Part shown: piece by piece, positions 33,670 through 44,118 of the stretch | How positions within the stretch are numbered: the first letter of the stretch is position 1 | Layout: each line of letters begins with the position of its first letter | NCBI GenBank assembly: GCA_032250905.1 | Contig: JAVVEQ010000013.1 | Location: 5,612-69,611 of the forward strand | Length of the DNA stretch: 64,000 bases | Direction: 5' to 3' | Source of the DNA: Desulfotignum sp032250905 | GTDB lineage: Bacteria > Desulfobacterota > Desulfobacteria > Desulfobacterales > Desulfobacteraceae | Made by a program: the position numbers and the translations under genes | The notes under the pieces: model-generated | The model's database searches: none | Told to the model about the DNA's origin: nothing | What the model saw: only the letters and a program-made list of their open reading frames with translations

Positions 33670-33939
33670 CTATCTTCTGAGCCCCAGTCTTTCTATCAAA
33701 GACCGATACCGGTTGATATCTTTTTTCTTGACATAATCCAGCAGGCTTCTGCGCCGGCCGACCAGGATCAGCAATCCCCGCCGGGAATGATGATCTTTTT
33801 TATGCAATTTCAAATGTTCGGTCAGGTAGCTGATGCGATGAGTCAGAATCGCTATCTGCACCTCGGGAGACCCGGTGTCCGAGTCATGAAGCTTGAACTG
33901 CTCGATCATTTCTTCTTTGTTTTCTGCTAATAAAACCAC
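33670..33939 (-). CDS. rpsO: 30S ribosomal protein S15
   Basis: 89 residues, the normal length. Conserved S15 blocks: HDSDTGSPEVQIAILTHRI, LTEHLKLHKKDHHSRRGLL and GRRRSLLDYVKKKD. Binds 16S rRNA helices 20-22 in 30S assembly. It starts with GTG at 33939, with GGAG 7 nt upstream. The 172 nt up to truB (33940-34111) contain no gene but a short TGCCTTTT/AAAAGGCA hairpin near 34074-34096, possibly part of a leader for S15 autoregulation. Confidence 0.96.
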   Translation of the reverse strand: MVLLAENKEEMIEQFKLHDSDTGSPEVQIAILTHRISYLTEHLKLHKKDHHSRRGLLILVGRRRSLLDYVKKKDINRYRSLIERLGLRR

Positions 33940-34111
33940 TGTAAGACTCCTTTATCTGGAATAAATAAATTCTGGCATTCATTTGGCCGGCTCGACGCCG
34001 TTCCCGGGGCATCCAATATTCCATTCAGACGATCTCCCGATGTAACTGCCAAATGGCCTTTGCTGAAATCAACTGCCTTTTTCATTAAAAGGCAACAGAT
34101 CTTTCTACCAT

Positions 34112-35017
34112 TTACGCATTGAAAACGCAACAATAATTAAATTCCATGCCGTTTGGATCCGCTTCTATCACGGCAATGAGCCGGCCTGCCGAATCCGTGA
34201 CCCGGACAGGGGTATTTTCGGGTAACGGCGCTGTCTGACAAAAACGAACCTCTTGATCAGACAGTTTCATCCCATGACCGATTTTTTCAGCCATTGATTC
34301 ATCCACCTGAATCCGGGGAAGAAAAGACAGGCAGTCTGTCATGGACACCAGCCATTTGTCCCCGGACAGAGCGGGCAACGCTTCCAGCTCACAGGCCTGA
34401 TCCAGCGTGAAATGACTGACACCGGTCCGGCACAGCGCGGACAAATGTGCTCCGCATCCGAGCATTACCCCCATATCATGGGCCAGACTCCGGATATAGG
34501 TCCCCCCTGAACAATGGATATCCAGTTCAAATTCCGGGAGGTTCATTTCGGTCACCTGGATGGAGAAAATCTCAATGGGCCGGGCCGGTTTCTGAATCAT
34601 TTTCCCCTGACGGGCCAGTTCATATAAGGGCCGGCCCTGATGCTTGAGTGCTGAAAAACTCGGGGCGATCTGCAGCTGCTTTCCGTTGAATTCTGCTACG
34701 GTCTCTTTTATCCGTTCCAGGTCAATGGCAGGCAGACATTCGGGATCGGCACGATTGACAATCTTGCCGGTATGGTCATAGGTGTCAGTTTCAATACCCA
34801 GCCGCACCCGGGCCCGGTATCGCTTGGCTCCGCCCAGAAAAAAACGGGACAACCGGGTGGCCTGACCCAGGGCAACCGGCAAAAGACCTGTGGCAAAAGG
34901 ATCCAGCGTCCCGGTATGCCCGGCCTTTTTCACCTGGAACATCTTTTTGACCTGATGGACCACCCGGGCGGAAGAGATCCCTTCCGGTTTGTTGATCAGC
35001 ACCATCCCGTTTTTCAT
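34112..35017 (-). CDS. truB: tRNA pseudouridine-55 synthase
   Basis: 301 residues. GMVLINKPEGISS opens the protein; the catalytic motif GHTGTLDPFATGLLPVALGQATRL holds the nucleophilic Asp (about residue 40); YRARVRLG and the PUA-like C-terminus follow. It isomerises U55 in the T-loop of tRNAs. ATG at 35017 preferred to the adjacent TTG. Located between rbfA and rpsO, the common bacterial order. Confidence 0.95.
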   Translation of the reverse strand: MKNGMVLINKPEGISSARVVHQVKKMFQVKKAGHTGTLDPFATGLLPVALGQATRLSRFFLGGAKRYRARVRLGIETDTYDHTGKIVNRADPECLPAIDLERIKETVAEFNGKQLQIAPSFSALKHQGRPLYELARQGKMIQKPARPIEIFSIQVTEMNLPEFELDIHCSGGTYIRSLAHDMGVMLGCGAHLSALCRTGVSHFTLDQACELEALPALSGDKWLVSMTDCLSFLPRIQVDESMAEKIGHGMKLSDQEVRFCQTAPLPENTPVRVTDSAGRLIAVIEADPNGMEFNYCCVFNA

Positions 35018-35047
35018 CAATACCGCTGCTTTCCAGGAAGAAATCTA

Positions 35048-35437
35048 TTATTGCCCGGTGTCACCACGGTCTGGTTCTGGATCTTCGGGCAGGTCTTTGA
35101 CTGCCGATTCAATCAAGGCATCCATTCTGGCGGCTTTGTCAAATGAATCATCGTAAAAAAAGCGCAGCTCCGGCATGTATTTGAGTCCCAGCTGGGGAGC
35201 GATCTGTTTTTTGATGAACCCTTTGGACTTTTTAAAGCCGGCCAGGGTGGCTGCGATTCGGTTTTCATCACCAAATACCGTCACATAGACACTTGCCAGC
35301 CTCAGATCTGCGGTCATCTTGACCCGGGAGACCGTGGCCATCTCGATTCTGGGGTCACTGATTTTTTTGGTCAGAAGTTCGGTGATGGCCTGCTGGATCT
35401 TCATACTGATCCGTTCAGCCCGGGTATACGGTTTCAT
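35048..35437 (-). CDS. rbfA: Ribosome-binding factor A
   Basis: 129 residues, KH-like fold. RAERISMKIQQAITELLTKKISDPRI and the central strands LRLASVYVTVFGDEN are typical, followed by the kinked helix QIAPQLGLKYMPELRFFYDDSFD. Acts in late 30S maturation. The ATG directly abuts the infB stop (shared base at 35437), so the two are translationally coupled. The acidic tail after residue 115 is variable. Confidence 0.94.
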   Translation of the reverse strand: MKPYTRAERISMKIQQAITELLTKKISDPRIEMATVSRVKMTADLRLASVYVTVFGDENRIAATLAGFKKSKGFIKKQIAPQLGLKYMPELRFFYDDSFDKAARMDALIESAVKDLPEDPEPDRGDTGQ

Positions 35438-38426
35438 CAGTTCTCTTTCTGGGGCGCATATTTTCTTTCTTCCACTTCATAGCACTCAATGATATCGCCC
35501 GCCTTGATATCATTGTACTTGGCCAGGCCGATGCCGCATTCATATCCCTGTTCCACTTCCTTGACATCGTCCTTGAAACGCCGGAGCGAGGAAACCTGGG
35601 TGTCACATTTGATCACCCCTTCCCTGAGCAGCCGGACCTTCTTGCCCCGGACCACCTTGCCCTCGGCAATGTGACATCCGGCAATGGTGCCGATTTTGGG
35701 CACCACAAACGTGTCTCTCACCTCGGCCCGGCCGATGATCATCTCATGAAACGTGGAAGGCATCAGACCGTCCAGGGCCGCTTTGATATCATTAATCACA
35801 TCATAGATGATATCATAGAACCGCATGTCCACATTTTCATCCTTGGCCATTTTCCGGATCTGTGGGGTCGGCCGGACATTGAACCCGATGATGATGGCAT
35901 CTGACACGCTTGCCAGACCCACATCCGACTCATTGATGGTCCCGACCCCGGAATGGACAATCTTGATATCCACTTCTTCCTTGGCCAGATCCTTGAGAGA
36001 GTCGTTCAACGCTTCAATGGATCCCTGGACATCCGCCTTGACGATCAGTTTCAGCTCTTTGATTTCCTCGGAACCCAGGTTCTCGAACATTTTTTCAAGG
36101 TTGGCCCGGCTCTTTTTGGCCAGTTCCTTGGCCCGCTGTTTCTGCATACGATGGCTGGCAATCTGTTTGGCATCCTTGTCAGACCCTACGGCCACAAATT
36201 CGTCTCCAGCATCCGGCACCCCGCTCAGCCCCACAATCTCAGCCGGCGTCGAAGGTCCGGCCTCTTCGATGCGGTTGCCCAGATCATCGATCATGGCCCG
36301 GATTCTGCCGGAATGCAGTCCGCATACAATGGCATCCCCGTCCCGCAAAGTGCCCTGCTTCACCAGCACAGTGGCCACTGCACCCCGACCGGTATCCAGA
36401 CGGGATTCCACCACATATCCGGAGGCGTTCCGATCCGGATTGGCCTTGAGTTCCAGCACTTCAGACTGAAGCAGGACCATCTCGAGCAGATCATCAATCC
36501 CTTCACCGGATTTGGCGGATACCTTGACAAAAATTACGTCCCCACCCCATTCTTCCGCCAGGAGTCCCTGCTCAGCCAGCTCCCGCATGATCCGGTCCGG
36601 ATCCGCGCCGGGTTTGTCCATCTTGTTCACCGCCACCACCACCGGAACGCCGGCGGCTTTGGAATGATTGATGGCCTCGATGGTCTGGGGCATGACCCCG
36701 TCATCGGCCGCTACGACCAGGATGACGATATCTGTCACTTTGGCCCCCCTGGAACGCATGGCCGTGAAGGCGGCATGCCCCGGGGTGTCCAGAAAAGTGA
36801 TCCGTCCGCCTTTGGGCGTTTCCACATTATAGGCACCAATGTGCTGGGTGATCCCCCCGGCTTCACCACTGGTGATCTTGGATTTTCGAATAACATCCAG
36901 CAACGACGTCTTGCCGTGGTCTACATGACCCATGATGGTCACCACGGGGGGGCTTTTGATCATTTGGCCCTTGTTTTCATTTTCGGTTTCGATCTGAAGC
37001 AGGGTTTCTTCTTCAAAACTGGCCTTTTCCACCTCAAAATCGAACTCTGCCGCCACCAGGGTTGCGGTTTCAAAATCAATGGTCTGGTTAACCGTAGCCA
37101 TCACACCCATGGTCATGAGTTTGGCGATCATTTCATTGGCCTTGATTCCCATTCGTTTGGCCAGTTCAGCCAGCTCGATGGCCTCATCCACCTTGATCCG
37201 CCGCTTGATGGCCTTAGGCGTCGTGATCTGGGTTTTCTGGAATCCACCTTTTTTGCCCCGGGTGTCTTTTTTGCCGCGCTTCTTCTTCCCTCTGCCCCGG
37301 TATAGCTCTTCCCCCTCAACCACTGATTTTTTCTTGCGCTTCTTTTTTTTGCCTTCAAAGGAATCATCCCCGGATTCATCCTTGCGTCGGTCTTTTTTCT
37401 TGAATCCGGGATCCGGTTCCCCCGGAATAAAAGGCAATCCCGTATCCGGACCCGTCGAAACCCCGGTGGGCCGATCCTGTACAACTGGCCGGGCACTCCG
37501 CTCTGGCGTCACCTCTTTTTTCTCTTCTTCCGCCTTTGTTTTCCGAATATTTTCCAATACCAATGGATCGGCTTTTTTCACAATCTTGGCCGGGGTGGAT
37601 TTTCTTTTTTTCTTTTTCTTTTTAGACGGTTTCTGTTCTTCTGTTTCCGACACCGCCTGTTCTTCCTGGGAAGTGTCTGATTGTTTCTGATCTGACTCCG
37701 CCTTTTCGGTTTCTATGTCAGGTTCGGAAACCAACGGGGTCTTGTCAGCTGTTTTGCCCTTCACCGGGATATCTTCAACCGGGTGATCTGTAGAGGCCGA
37801 GTCTCTCCGGTCATCCGATACCGCCGGTGATGTCGCATCTGAAACGGTTGTCTGTTCTTTTTCCGCTTCCGCCTCTTCAGTCTCAGAAGCAGGTTTCTCC
37901 NNNNNNNNNNCGGTCCCGGGGCCTGAACAGTTGTTGCCGGTTTGATGATTCTGGCAGGTTCCACTGCCTGCTTTTTAACAGCAGATTTCTTTTTCGGCTT
38001 TGAGGCATCCGGTGATTCCGGAACTTTCGAGGCGTCTCTGGCGACCGGTTGCCTGTCATCTGTCACCGGCGGGGCATCCGGTGCATCAGAACCTGGTTCG
38101 GGCCTGTCTTTGACTGCTTCGGTTTTCCTGGCATCCATCTCCGTTATGGGCACGGATGTCTCCTCCACTGGCCCGTCTGATGTTTCGATATCCGGATCAC
38201 GGGCAACCCTCTTTTTCCGCCGACGGATTACCGAGGGCTTGACCTTGAGGTCTTCTTTTTGTCTGGTCTTGCCGAACAAATTGGTTTTGATCTGTTTGAC
38301 CACACTGTCCTCCAGAGAACTCATATGACTTTTTGCATCGATATTCAGCTCTTTGAGCTTGTTGAGCAGTGCCTTGTTTGTCATGTTCAGATCTTTTGCC
38401 AATTCATATACTCTGAGTTTCGCCAT
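35437..38426 (-). CDS. infB: Translation initiation factor IF-2 (contains assembly gap)
   Basis: The N-terminal frame begins at ATG 38426 (MAKLRVYELAKDLNMTNKAL) and the C-terminal frame continues to 35437; ten Ns at 37901-37910 separate them. The annotated span is not a multiple of three, so the gap length is wrong rather than the gene broken: sequence after the Ns (EKPASETEEAEAEK) is in frame with the rest. IF-2N repeats, a long acidic/Lys-rich linker, then the GTPase: GHVDHGKTSLLD, DTPGHAAFTAMRSRGA, NKMDKPGADP, followed by the IF-2 beta-barrel and C1/C2 domains. Gap-containing linker makes the total length about 1000 residues uncertain. Confidence 0.95.
37901..37910. other. Assembly gap (10 N) inside infB
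   Basis: A placeholder run of ten N in the low-complexity Ala/Glu/Pro-rich linker of IF-2. Frames on either side agree only if the true missing length is not ten bases. Repetitive linker sequence is a common place for assemblies to break. Confidence 0.95.
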
Positions 38427-38498
38427 ACCTTGCCCCCAAGTAATCCTCTTTTATTGTTCTTTACCCTATCCTGCGGTTGTGCTGGTTTTGCATGCGGG

Positions 38499-39863
38499 TC
38501 AGGTTTCTGTCTCATTGTCATCCAGGCCATCGACATCCGTATCTTCTTCCGGTGCATCCGACCCGGCCTGCGCATCTGTTCCAGGAGTGGCCGATGATAT
38601 ATCATCAGCAGCGGCAGCAGCCTGTTCTTCCATCAGGCGGTCTTTTGCCTGTACAATGGTCGCTTCTGCCTCTTCAAGAGAAATCCCCATGACACCTGCC
38701 AGTTCTTCCGGTGAGGTTTCCATGATATCAATCAATGAGGCATATCCGGACTTGAACAGAATTTCTGCCATGGGCAGGCCGACATTATCCAGTTTCATCA
38801 GGCTCTCATATCCCAGTTTGACTTCCCGGCTATAGTCTTCTTCTGATGTCACTTCCAGGTGCCATCCGGTAATTTCACAGGCCAGGGTCACATTCTGTCC
38901 ACCTTTGCCGATGGCAATGGAAAGATATTCATCATTGACAATGACTTCCATGGAGCGGTTGTCCTCGTCAATGATCACACGGGAGATTTCAGCCGGTGAC
39001 AGGGCATTGCAGACAAAACGGGCCACATCGGGACTCCACTGAACAATATCGATTTTTTCTCCCCGAAGTTCCTGAACGATGTTCTGAACGCGGTTTCCTT
39101 TCATCCCCACACAGGCCCCGACCGGATCCACATCTGAGTCTGTGGAGGACACGGCGATTTTGGCCCGGACACCCGGTACCCGTGCCGCCCCCTGGAGAGT
39201 GACAATTCCCTCTGCCACTTCCGGCACCTCCGTTCTGAACAGTTCCATTAGAAACTCAGGATGGGTCCGGGACAAGATAATCTGTGCCCCTTTGGATTCC
39301 TCCAGAACATCCAGCACATACGCGCGGATCCGGTCACCGCGTTTGTAATTCTCCTTGGGCATCTGCTCTCTGGGCCTTAGAACCGCCTCGGCCTGGCCTA
39401 AATTGACGATAATGCTGCCCCGGTCAAACCGCTGGACAATACCGTTGATTATTTTGCCTTTTTTGTGAATAAAATTCTCATACACGGCATTCCGCTCTGC
39501 TTCCCGCATTTTCTGAATGATCACCTGTTTGGCGGACTGGGCCGCGATACGGCCGAATTCTTCGGTGTCGATGCGGATGCCCAGACTGTCTCCGATCTCA
39601 CACTCCGGATCAAATTCATATCCCTGTTCCAGGGTCAGTTCATTGTCCGGGAATTCCACCTCTTCCACCACTTCCTTAAAATGGAAAACTTCGACCTCAC
39701 CGGTTTTGCCATCGTAATGCACCTCGATATCCGCGCGTGGACCCAGTTTTTTTCTGGCCGCAGAAATAATGGCCTCTTTGAGGGTATTTATCAACACCTC
39801 GGAATCAATGCCTTTTTCACGGCTGACCTGATCGATTACTCTTTTAATATCTGTGATAAACAT
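38499..39863 (-). CDS. nusA: Transcription elongation/termination factor NusA
   Basis: 454 residues. The N-terminal RNAP-binding domain (residues 1-125), S1 domain (GIVQRFDRGSIIVNLG), and KH domains (DPVGACVGMKGNRVQNIVQEL; LSIAIGKGGQNVTLACEITG) are all present. The C-terminus has one helix-hairpin-helix-like repeat and an acidic tail. Transcribed after rimP with 18 nt between. No ylxR or L7Ae-like gene lies between nusA and infB (72 nt only), unlike in many bacteria. Confidence 0.96.
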   Translation of the reverse strand: MFITDIKRVIDQVSREKGIDSEVLINTLKEAIISAARKKLGPRADIEVHYDGKTGEVEVFHFKEVVEEVEFPDNELTLEQGYEFDPECEIGDSLGIRIDTEEFGRIAAQSAKQVIIQKMREAERNAVYENFIHKKGKIINGIVQRFDRGSIIVNLGQAEAVLRPREQMPKENYKRGDRIRAYVLDVLEESKGAQIILSRTHPEFLMELFRTEVPEVAEGIVTLQGAARVPGVRAKIAVSSTDSDVDPVGACVGMKGNRVQNIVQELRGEKIDIVQWSPDVARFVCNALSPAEISRVIIDEDNRSMEVIVNDEYLSIAIGKGGQNVTLACEITGWHLEVTSEEDYSREVKLGYESLMKLDNVGLPMAEILFKSGYASLIDIMETSPEELAGVMGISLEEAEATIVQAKDRLMEEQAAAAADDISSATPGTDAQAGSDAPEEDTDVDGLDDNETET

Positions 39864-39881
39864 CGTTAAGTGTTCTCCATT

Positions 39882-40352
39882 TTACCGGCCTGCGAGGTTT
39901 GCCTTGTCAATCTGCAGATCCGGGATTTCTACCCGTTCACCATCCACCTCAATAACGACCGCGTCGTCCTGTATCTGCTCGAGTATGCCGGTAAATTTCT
40001 TTCTTCCCTGAATGGGCATCCTGGTTTCAATTTTGATCTGACTGCCTTTGAACCGTTGAAAATCCTGTTTTTTCTTCAAGGGGCGGTGAGGACCGGGTGA
40101 GGATACTTCCAGACGGTAACTGCCCATATCCGGAAGATGCACATCCAGCAGATCTCCCAATTGGCGGCTGATGGCCGCACATTCATCCAGATTGATCCCT
40201 CCGGGTTTGTCCGCGTAAACCCGGATGATGGTCTGACGATTCCATGTGACAATTTCCACATGAACCAGTTCAAACCCTTCTCCCTGACACAGATCCTCTG
40301 CCACCTGTGTTATCAGGCTTACATCGTTTGTTTTATTGTGACTATACCCCAT
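39882..40352 (-). CDS. rimP: Ribosome maturation factor RimP
   Basis: 156 residues. Conserved blocks: GFELVHVEIVTWNRQTIIRVYADKPGG, ISRQLGDLLDVHL, and YRLEVSSPGPHRPLKKKQDFQRFKG, the family signature. Needed for 30S maturation. First gene of rimP-nusA-infB-rbfA-truB-rpsO-pnp on this strand. Confidence 0.93.
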   Translation of the reverse strand: MGYSHNKTNDVSLITQVAEDLCQGEGFELVHVEIVTWNRQTIIRVYADKPGGINLDECAAISRQLGDLLDVHLPDMGSYRLEVSSPGPHRPLKKKQDFQRFKGSQIKIETRMPIQGRKKFTGILEQIQDDAVVIEVDGERVEIPDLQIDKANLAGR

Positions 40353-40384
40353 TGTTCAATATTCACCTGAACACCTTTGTTTAA

Positions 40385-40410
40385 AATACAAAAACGGGCA
40401 GATGCCCGTT
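40385..40410 (-). terminator. Terminator/attenuator between tRNA-Gly and rimP
   Basis: Minus-strand AACGGGCA, 2-nt loop, TGCCCGTT followed by TTTGTATTTT. It probably ends the tRNA-Gly (and pheST) transcript; because only 32 nt separate it from rimP, some read-through or a promoter in 40411-40521 must supply the rimP operon. Confidence 0.8.
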
Positions 40411-40521
40411 CCTGTTCAACTTTCAACTGAATCTTCGCCGTTGCTGTTCGGCTCAGATCATACCCATTCCATTTCCATCACTGGAACATTTCTGCCAGCC
40501 AACACCCCTGAAAATTAAAGC

Positions 40522-40597
40522 TGGAGCGGGCAACGAGACTCGAACTCGCGACATCAAGCTTGGGAAGCTTGCACTCTACCACCTGAGTTATACCCGC
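40522..40597 (-). tRNA. tRNA-Gly (anticodon CCC)
   Basis: 76 nt including encoded CCA. Acceptor stem GCGGGTA pairs with the 3' arm ending in TGCCCGC; D-arm CTCAGGTGGTAGAG; anticodon stem CAAGC/GCTTG with loop TTCCCAA; T-arm GCGAG/TTCGAGT/CTCGT; discriminator T. Reads GGG codons. It lies 52 nt after pheT. Confidence 0.95.
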
Positions 40598-40649
40598 ATC
40601 AACAGCACTGTATAACAACACCCGTATCTTTTGTCAACACCCCTTTTAG

Positions 40650-43085
40650 CTATTCAGGCAGATCCGCATGAAACGCGTTCACCAGCCGGCTGGAAATGCC
40701 CTCATGAAGCTTGCGGACATGTTTCTCCGTCAAGGTCTTGTTTTCAGACCGATACACGATTCGAAACGACAGGGATTTTTTCCCTTCCGCAAGAGGGCTG
40801 CCTTCAAACAGGTCAAACAGATACATGTCTTTCACCAGAAATTCTTCTTCGGCAATGGCTTTCATTTCTCCAAGGACATCACCCACCGCAATCTGCCGAT
40901 CCACGATCAATGTCACGTCCTGGGATATGGATGGAAACCGGGGCAGCGGTCTGGCCTGGATCTTATCCGGCATATGGGTCATCAATGCGGCCAGATTCAG
41001 TTCAAACACATAGGCATCCTGCTTGAGCCCGAAGTTTTTCAATACCGGGCGGCTGATTTTTCCCAAAAAACCCAGATCCTCCTGTTTATGGATCTTTGCG
41101 CCGCAACCTGCCTCGAAATAGGGACAGACCGCATCTTCCAGCCGGGAAAAAATCACATCCTCAATTCCCAGTCCCTCCAGCAGATCCTCGACCGCCCCTT
41201 TGATGTCAAAAAAGTCCAGTGGCTGTTTTTTGGAGTACCAGGCCTGCTGAGTCCGGCTGCCGGTAATCAGCCCTGCCACCATTTCCAATTCATCCGGTAA
41301 TGTGTTTTTATCTGTGTTGAAAAAGATTTTTCCAATTTCAAACAGGTGCAGGATGTCGGTCTGCTGAGATATGTTCCTTCTCATGTTATCCAGCAGACCC
41401 GGCAAAAGTGATGTCCTGAGCACGGCCATCTGATCGGACAGTGGATTAAGGATCTCCACCACATTCCGGCGCAAATCGGTTTCCGAAAGATGCAGGCGGT
41501 CGCAGAAATCTCTGGCAATGAAATTGTAATTGATGGCTTCATAAAATGACAGGCCGTTAAGAATCCGCCGGACAGAACCGCGGGTCAGAATCACGGGGTC
41601 CAGGGGGCGGCCTTTGGCCGGCACCGGCGGGTAGGTCGTACTGATGCGGTTGTAACCCCATAGCCGCGCGACCTCTTCAGACAGGTCTTCGGGCCGGGTT
41701 ACATCCACACGAAAGGTGGGCACGGAAACCATCAGACATCCATTCCCGGACGGCTGTACCCTGAATTCCACGGATTCCAGGATTCGGGAAATCTCCTCAA
41801 CCGTCAATTGAGTTCCCAACCGTATGTTCAAGGCGTCCGGGTCCAGATCAATGCAGAGAGGCACCGGTTCTGCCGGGCAGGCATCAATAATGCCCGTGGC
41901 AATGGCGGCGTCACACAGATCAGCGATCAGGGTCATGGCACGCTGCAGGGCGAACACGGTACCGTCGGGATCCACACCCCGTTCAAACCGGTGGGATGCA
42001 TCCGATGCAATACCGGTTCGCTTGGCAGTCCGACGGATGGACACCGGGTTGAAACAGGCGCTTTCGATCAGTACCCGGGTAGTGTCCGGAGAGATTTCCG
42101 AGTTCTCGCCCCCCATGACGCCGGCCAGAGCGACCGGCCGCTGGCCATCACAAATCATGAGCATATCCGGATCCAGCTGGTGGACTTTGCTGTCCAGGGT
42201 AGTGAACGCCATGGTTTTCCCTGCTTTTTGCACAACAATGCGCCCTTCTGCCAGTTCATCGTAATCAAAGGCATGCAGGGGCTGGCCGGTTTCCATCATC
42301 ACGAAATTGGTCACATCCACCACATTGTTTATGGGCGTCATGCCCACGGATTCCAGCCGGCGGCGCAGCCAGAAAGGGGATGGACCCACTGTCACATCAA
42401 ACAGGAGGCCTGCGGAATAGCGGGGGCACAGATCCGGATCCCTGATGTCCACCCGGGCATGATCATGAATGGACGACGGACTGAGACGCTGCCGTGAAAA
42501 AGTCACATCCGGTTTGGCAATTTTCTGGTTGGGCTGAACAAATGCACCCACTTCCCTGGCAACGCCCATCACGCTCAGGCAGTCAGGCCGGTTTGGAGTC
42601 AAATCGATTTCAAATACGGTATCGGATAAATCCAGGGCCTGAATCAAGGGAGTGCCCGGCTCATGTTCTCCAGGCAGGTCCAGGATTCCGGCGGCATCGG
42701 TATCCAGACGAAGCTCAGCCCCCGAGCAGAGCATCCCTTCCGACACCTCGCCCCGAAGCTTGCTTTTCTTGATTTTGAAATCTCCGGGAAGGGTCACGCC
42801 CGGCAATGCACAGGCGGAAAACATACCAGGCCTGACATTGGGCGCACCACAGACAATGTGCGCCGTTTGTCCGCTGCCCGTATCCACCACACAGCAGCTC
42901 AATTTATCCGCATTGGGGTGATTTCTCACTTCCAGGACCCTGGCCACCACAATATCCTGCAGATACGCAAACAGATTGTCCACAGCGTCCACTTCAAGCC
43001 CGGCCATGGTCAGTTTCGAGGCGATTTCATCCGGTTCAAGATTCAGTGGAATGTATTCCTTTATCCAGCTCAGTGTCACTTTCAT
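40650..43085 (-). CDS. pheT: Phenylalanyl-tRNA synthetase beta subunit
   Basis: 811 residues, the usual size. The N-terminal EMAP/tRNA-binding domain (VARVLEVRNHPNADKLSCCVVDTG), B3/B4 editing region (RRLESVGMTPINNVVDVTNFVM, HAFDYD), the B5 domain, the catalytic-like core without motif activity, and the C-terminal FDX anticodon domain (RFPSISQDVTLIVDR) follow in order. Forms the alpha2-beta2 enzyme with PheS, whose stop is 2 nt upstream. Confidence 0.97.
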   Translation of the reverse strand: MKVTLSWIKEYIPLNLEPDEIASKLTMAGLEVDAVDNLFAYLQDIVVARVLEVRNHPNADKLSCCVVDTGSGQTAHIVCGAPNVRPGMFSACALPGVTLPGDFKIKKSKLRGEVSEGMLCSGAELRLDTDAAGILDLPGEHEPGTPLIQALDLSDTVFEIDLTPNRPDCLSVMGVAREVGAFVQPNQKIAKPDVTFSRQRLSPSSIHDHARVDIRDPDLCPRYSAGLLFDVTVGPSPFWLRRRLESVGMTPINNVVDVTNFVMMETGQPLHAFDYDELAEGRIVVQKAGKTMAFTTLDSKVHQLDPDMLMICDGQRPVALAGVMGGENSEISPDTTRVLIESACFNPVSIRRTAKRTGIASDASHRFERGVDPDGTVFALQRAMTLIADLCDAAIATGIIDACPAEPVPLCIDLDPDALNIRLGTQLTVEEISRILESVEFRVQPSGNGCLMVSVPTFRVDVTRPEDLSEEVARLWGYNRISTTYPPVPAKGRPLDPVILTRGSVRRILNGLSFYEAINYNFIARDFCDRLHLSETDLRRNVVEILNPLSDQMAVLRTSLLPGLLDNMRRNISQQTDILHLFEIGKIFFNTDKNTLPDELEMVAGLITGSRTQQAWYSKKQPLDFFDIKGAVEDLLEGLGIEDVIFSRLEDAVCPYFEAGCGAKIHKQEDLGFLGKISRPVLKNFGLKQDAYVFELNLAALMTHMPDKIQARPLPRFPSISQDVTLIVDRQIAVGDVLGEMKAIAEEEFLVKDMYLFDLFEGSPLAEGKKSLSFRIVYRSENKTLTEKHVRKLHEGISSRLVNAFHADLPE

Positions 43086-43087
43086 AA

Positions 43088-44095
43088 TTAAAACTGCCCC
43101 AAGAAACGCATATCGTTCTCGAAATATTTACGGATATCATCAATACCGTATTTAAGCATGGCCATTCGTTCAATACCCACACCGAATGCAAACCCGGTAT
43201 ATTTCTTTGTATCATATCCCACATTTTCAAATACGGCCGGGTGAACCATACCTGATCCCAGCACTTCCAGCCATCCTGTCTTTGAACAGACCCGGCACCC
43301 TTCTCCCTGGCATATCACACACTGGATATCCACCTCTGCACTGGGCTCGGTAAAAGGAAAATAACTGGGCCTGAAACGCAATTCGGTCTGACGGTCGAAG
43401 AACTGATGGACAAATGTGGTCAAAACCCCTTTTAAATCACCAAAAGATATCTTTTCATCCACCATCAGTCCTTCAATCTGGTGGAACATGGGGGTGTGTG
43501 TCAAATCAGAGTCACAACGGAACACTTTGCCGGCAGAAATGATCCGGACCGGGGGCTGTGTCTTTTCCATGGTCCGGGGCTGGGAGGGGGAGGTGTGGGT
43601 CCGCAGTACGATGGTGTCAGACACATAAAACGTGTCCTGCATATCCCTTGCCGGATGGTACTTCGGAATATTCAGTGCCTCAAAATTATAGTAATCGGTT
43701 TCCACTTCAGGACCTTCGGCAATGTCAAACCCCAGACGCATAAATATGCTGCATATTTCATCCAGAACCCGGGTGATGGGATGTATTGATCCGTATCCGC
43801 GCCTCCGCCCCGGAAGGGTTACGTCAATGCCTGATCCGACACCCGGCTTCTCAGCCTGTATTCTGGACCGTGCCTGCCGAATCAATTTTTCCAGTCTCAC
43901 CTTGAGCTGATTGGCGTTTTTCCCTGCATCCGGACGCTGATCGTCAGGAAGAGAAGAGATCCCCCGCAGAAAAGCGGTCAAAATTCCTTTTCTCCCCAGA
44001 TATCGGACAGAAACCATTTCCAGGTCTTCAGCAGTGCCTGCGGTCTGAATCTCCTGAAGGGCCTGATTTTCTATATCATGAATCTGATTTTGCAA
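43088..44095 (-). CDS. pheS: Phenylalanyl-tRNA synthetase alpha subunit, TTG start
   Basis: 335 residues. Coiled-coil N-terminus, then class II motifs: GSIHPITRVLDEICSIFMRLGF, motif 2 near RTHTSPSQPRTME, and motif 3 GFAFGVGIERMAMLKYG. The Phe-specific FTEPSAEVDIQC is present. The only start that keeps the N-terminus is TTG at 44095, with GGGG 5 nt upstream; a nearby ATG at 44100 is out of frame. A TTG start may limit expression relative to pheT. Confidence 0.95.
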   Translation of the reverse strand: MQNQIHDIENQALQEIQTAGTAEDLEMVSVRYLGRKGILTAFLRGISSLPDDQRPDAGKNANQLKVRLEKLIRQARSRIQAEKPGVGSGIDVTLPGRRRGYGSIHPITRVLDEICSIFMRLGFDIAEGPEVETDYYNFEALNIPKYHPARDMQDTFYVSDTIVLRTHTSPSQPRTMEKTQPPVRIISAGKVFRCDSDLTHTPMFHQIEGLMVDEKISFGDLKGVLTTFVHQFFDRQTELRFRPSYFPFTEPSAEVDIQCVICQGEGCRVCSKTGWLEVLGSGMVHPAVFENVGYDTKKYTGFAFGVGIERMAMLKYGIDDIRKYFENDMRFLGQF

Positions 44096-44118
44096 AACAT
44101 CCCCCCTGATGGGCTCAT

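Noticed and set aside
35953..37305. Long plus-strand reading frame of 450 codons
   Set aside because: Antisense to infB; composition follows the opposite strand and no domain is visible.
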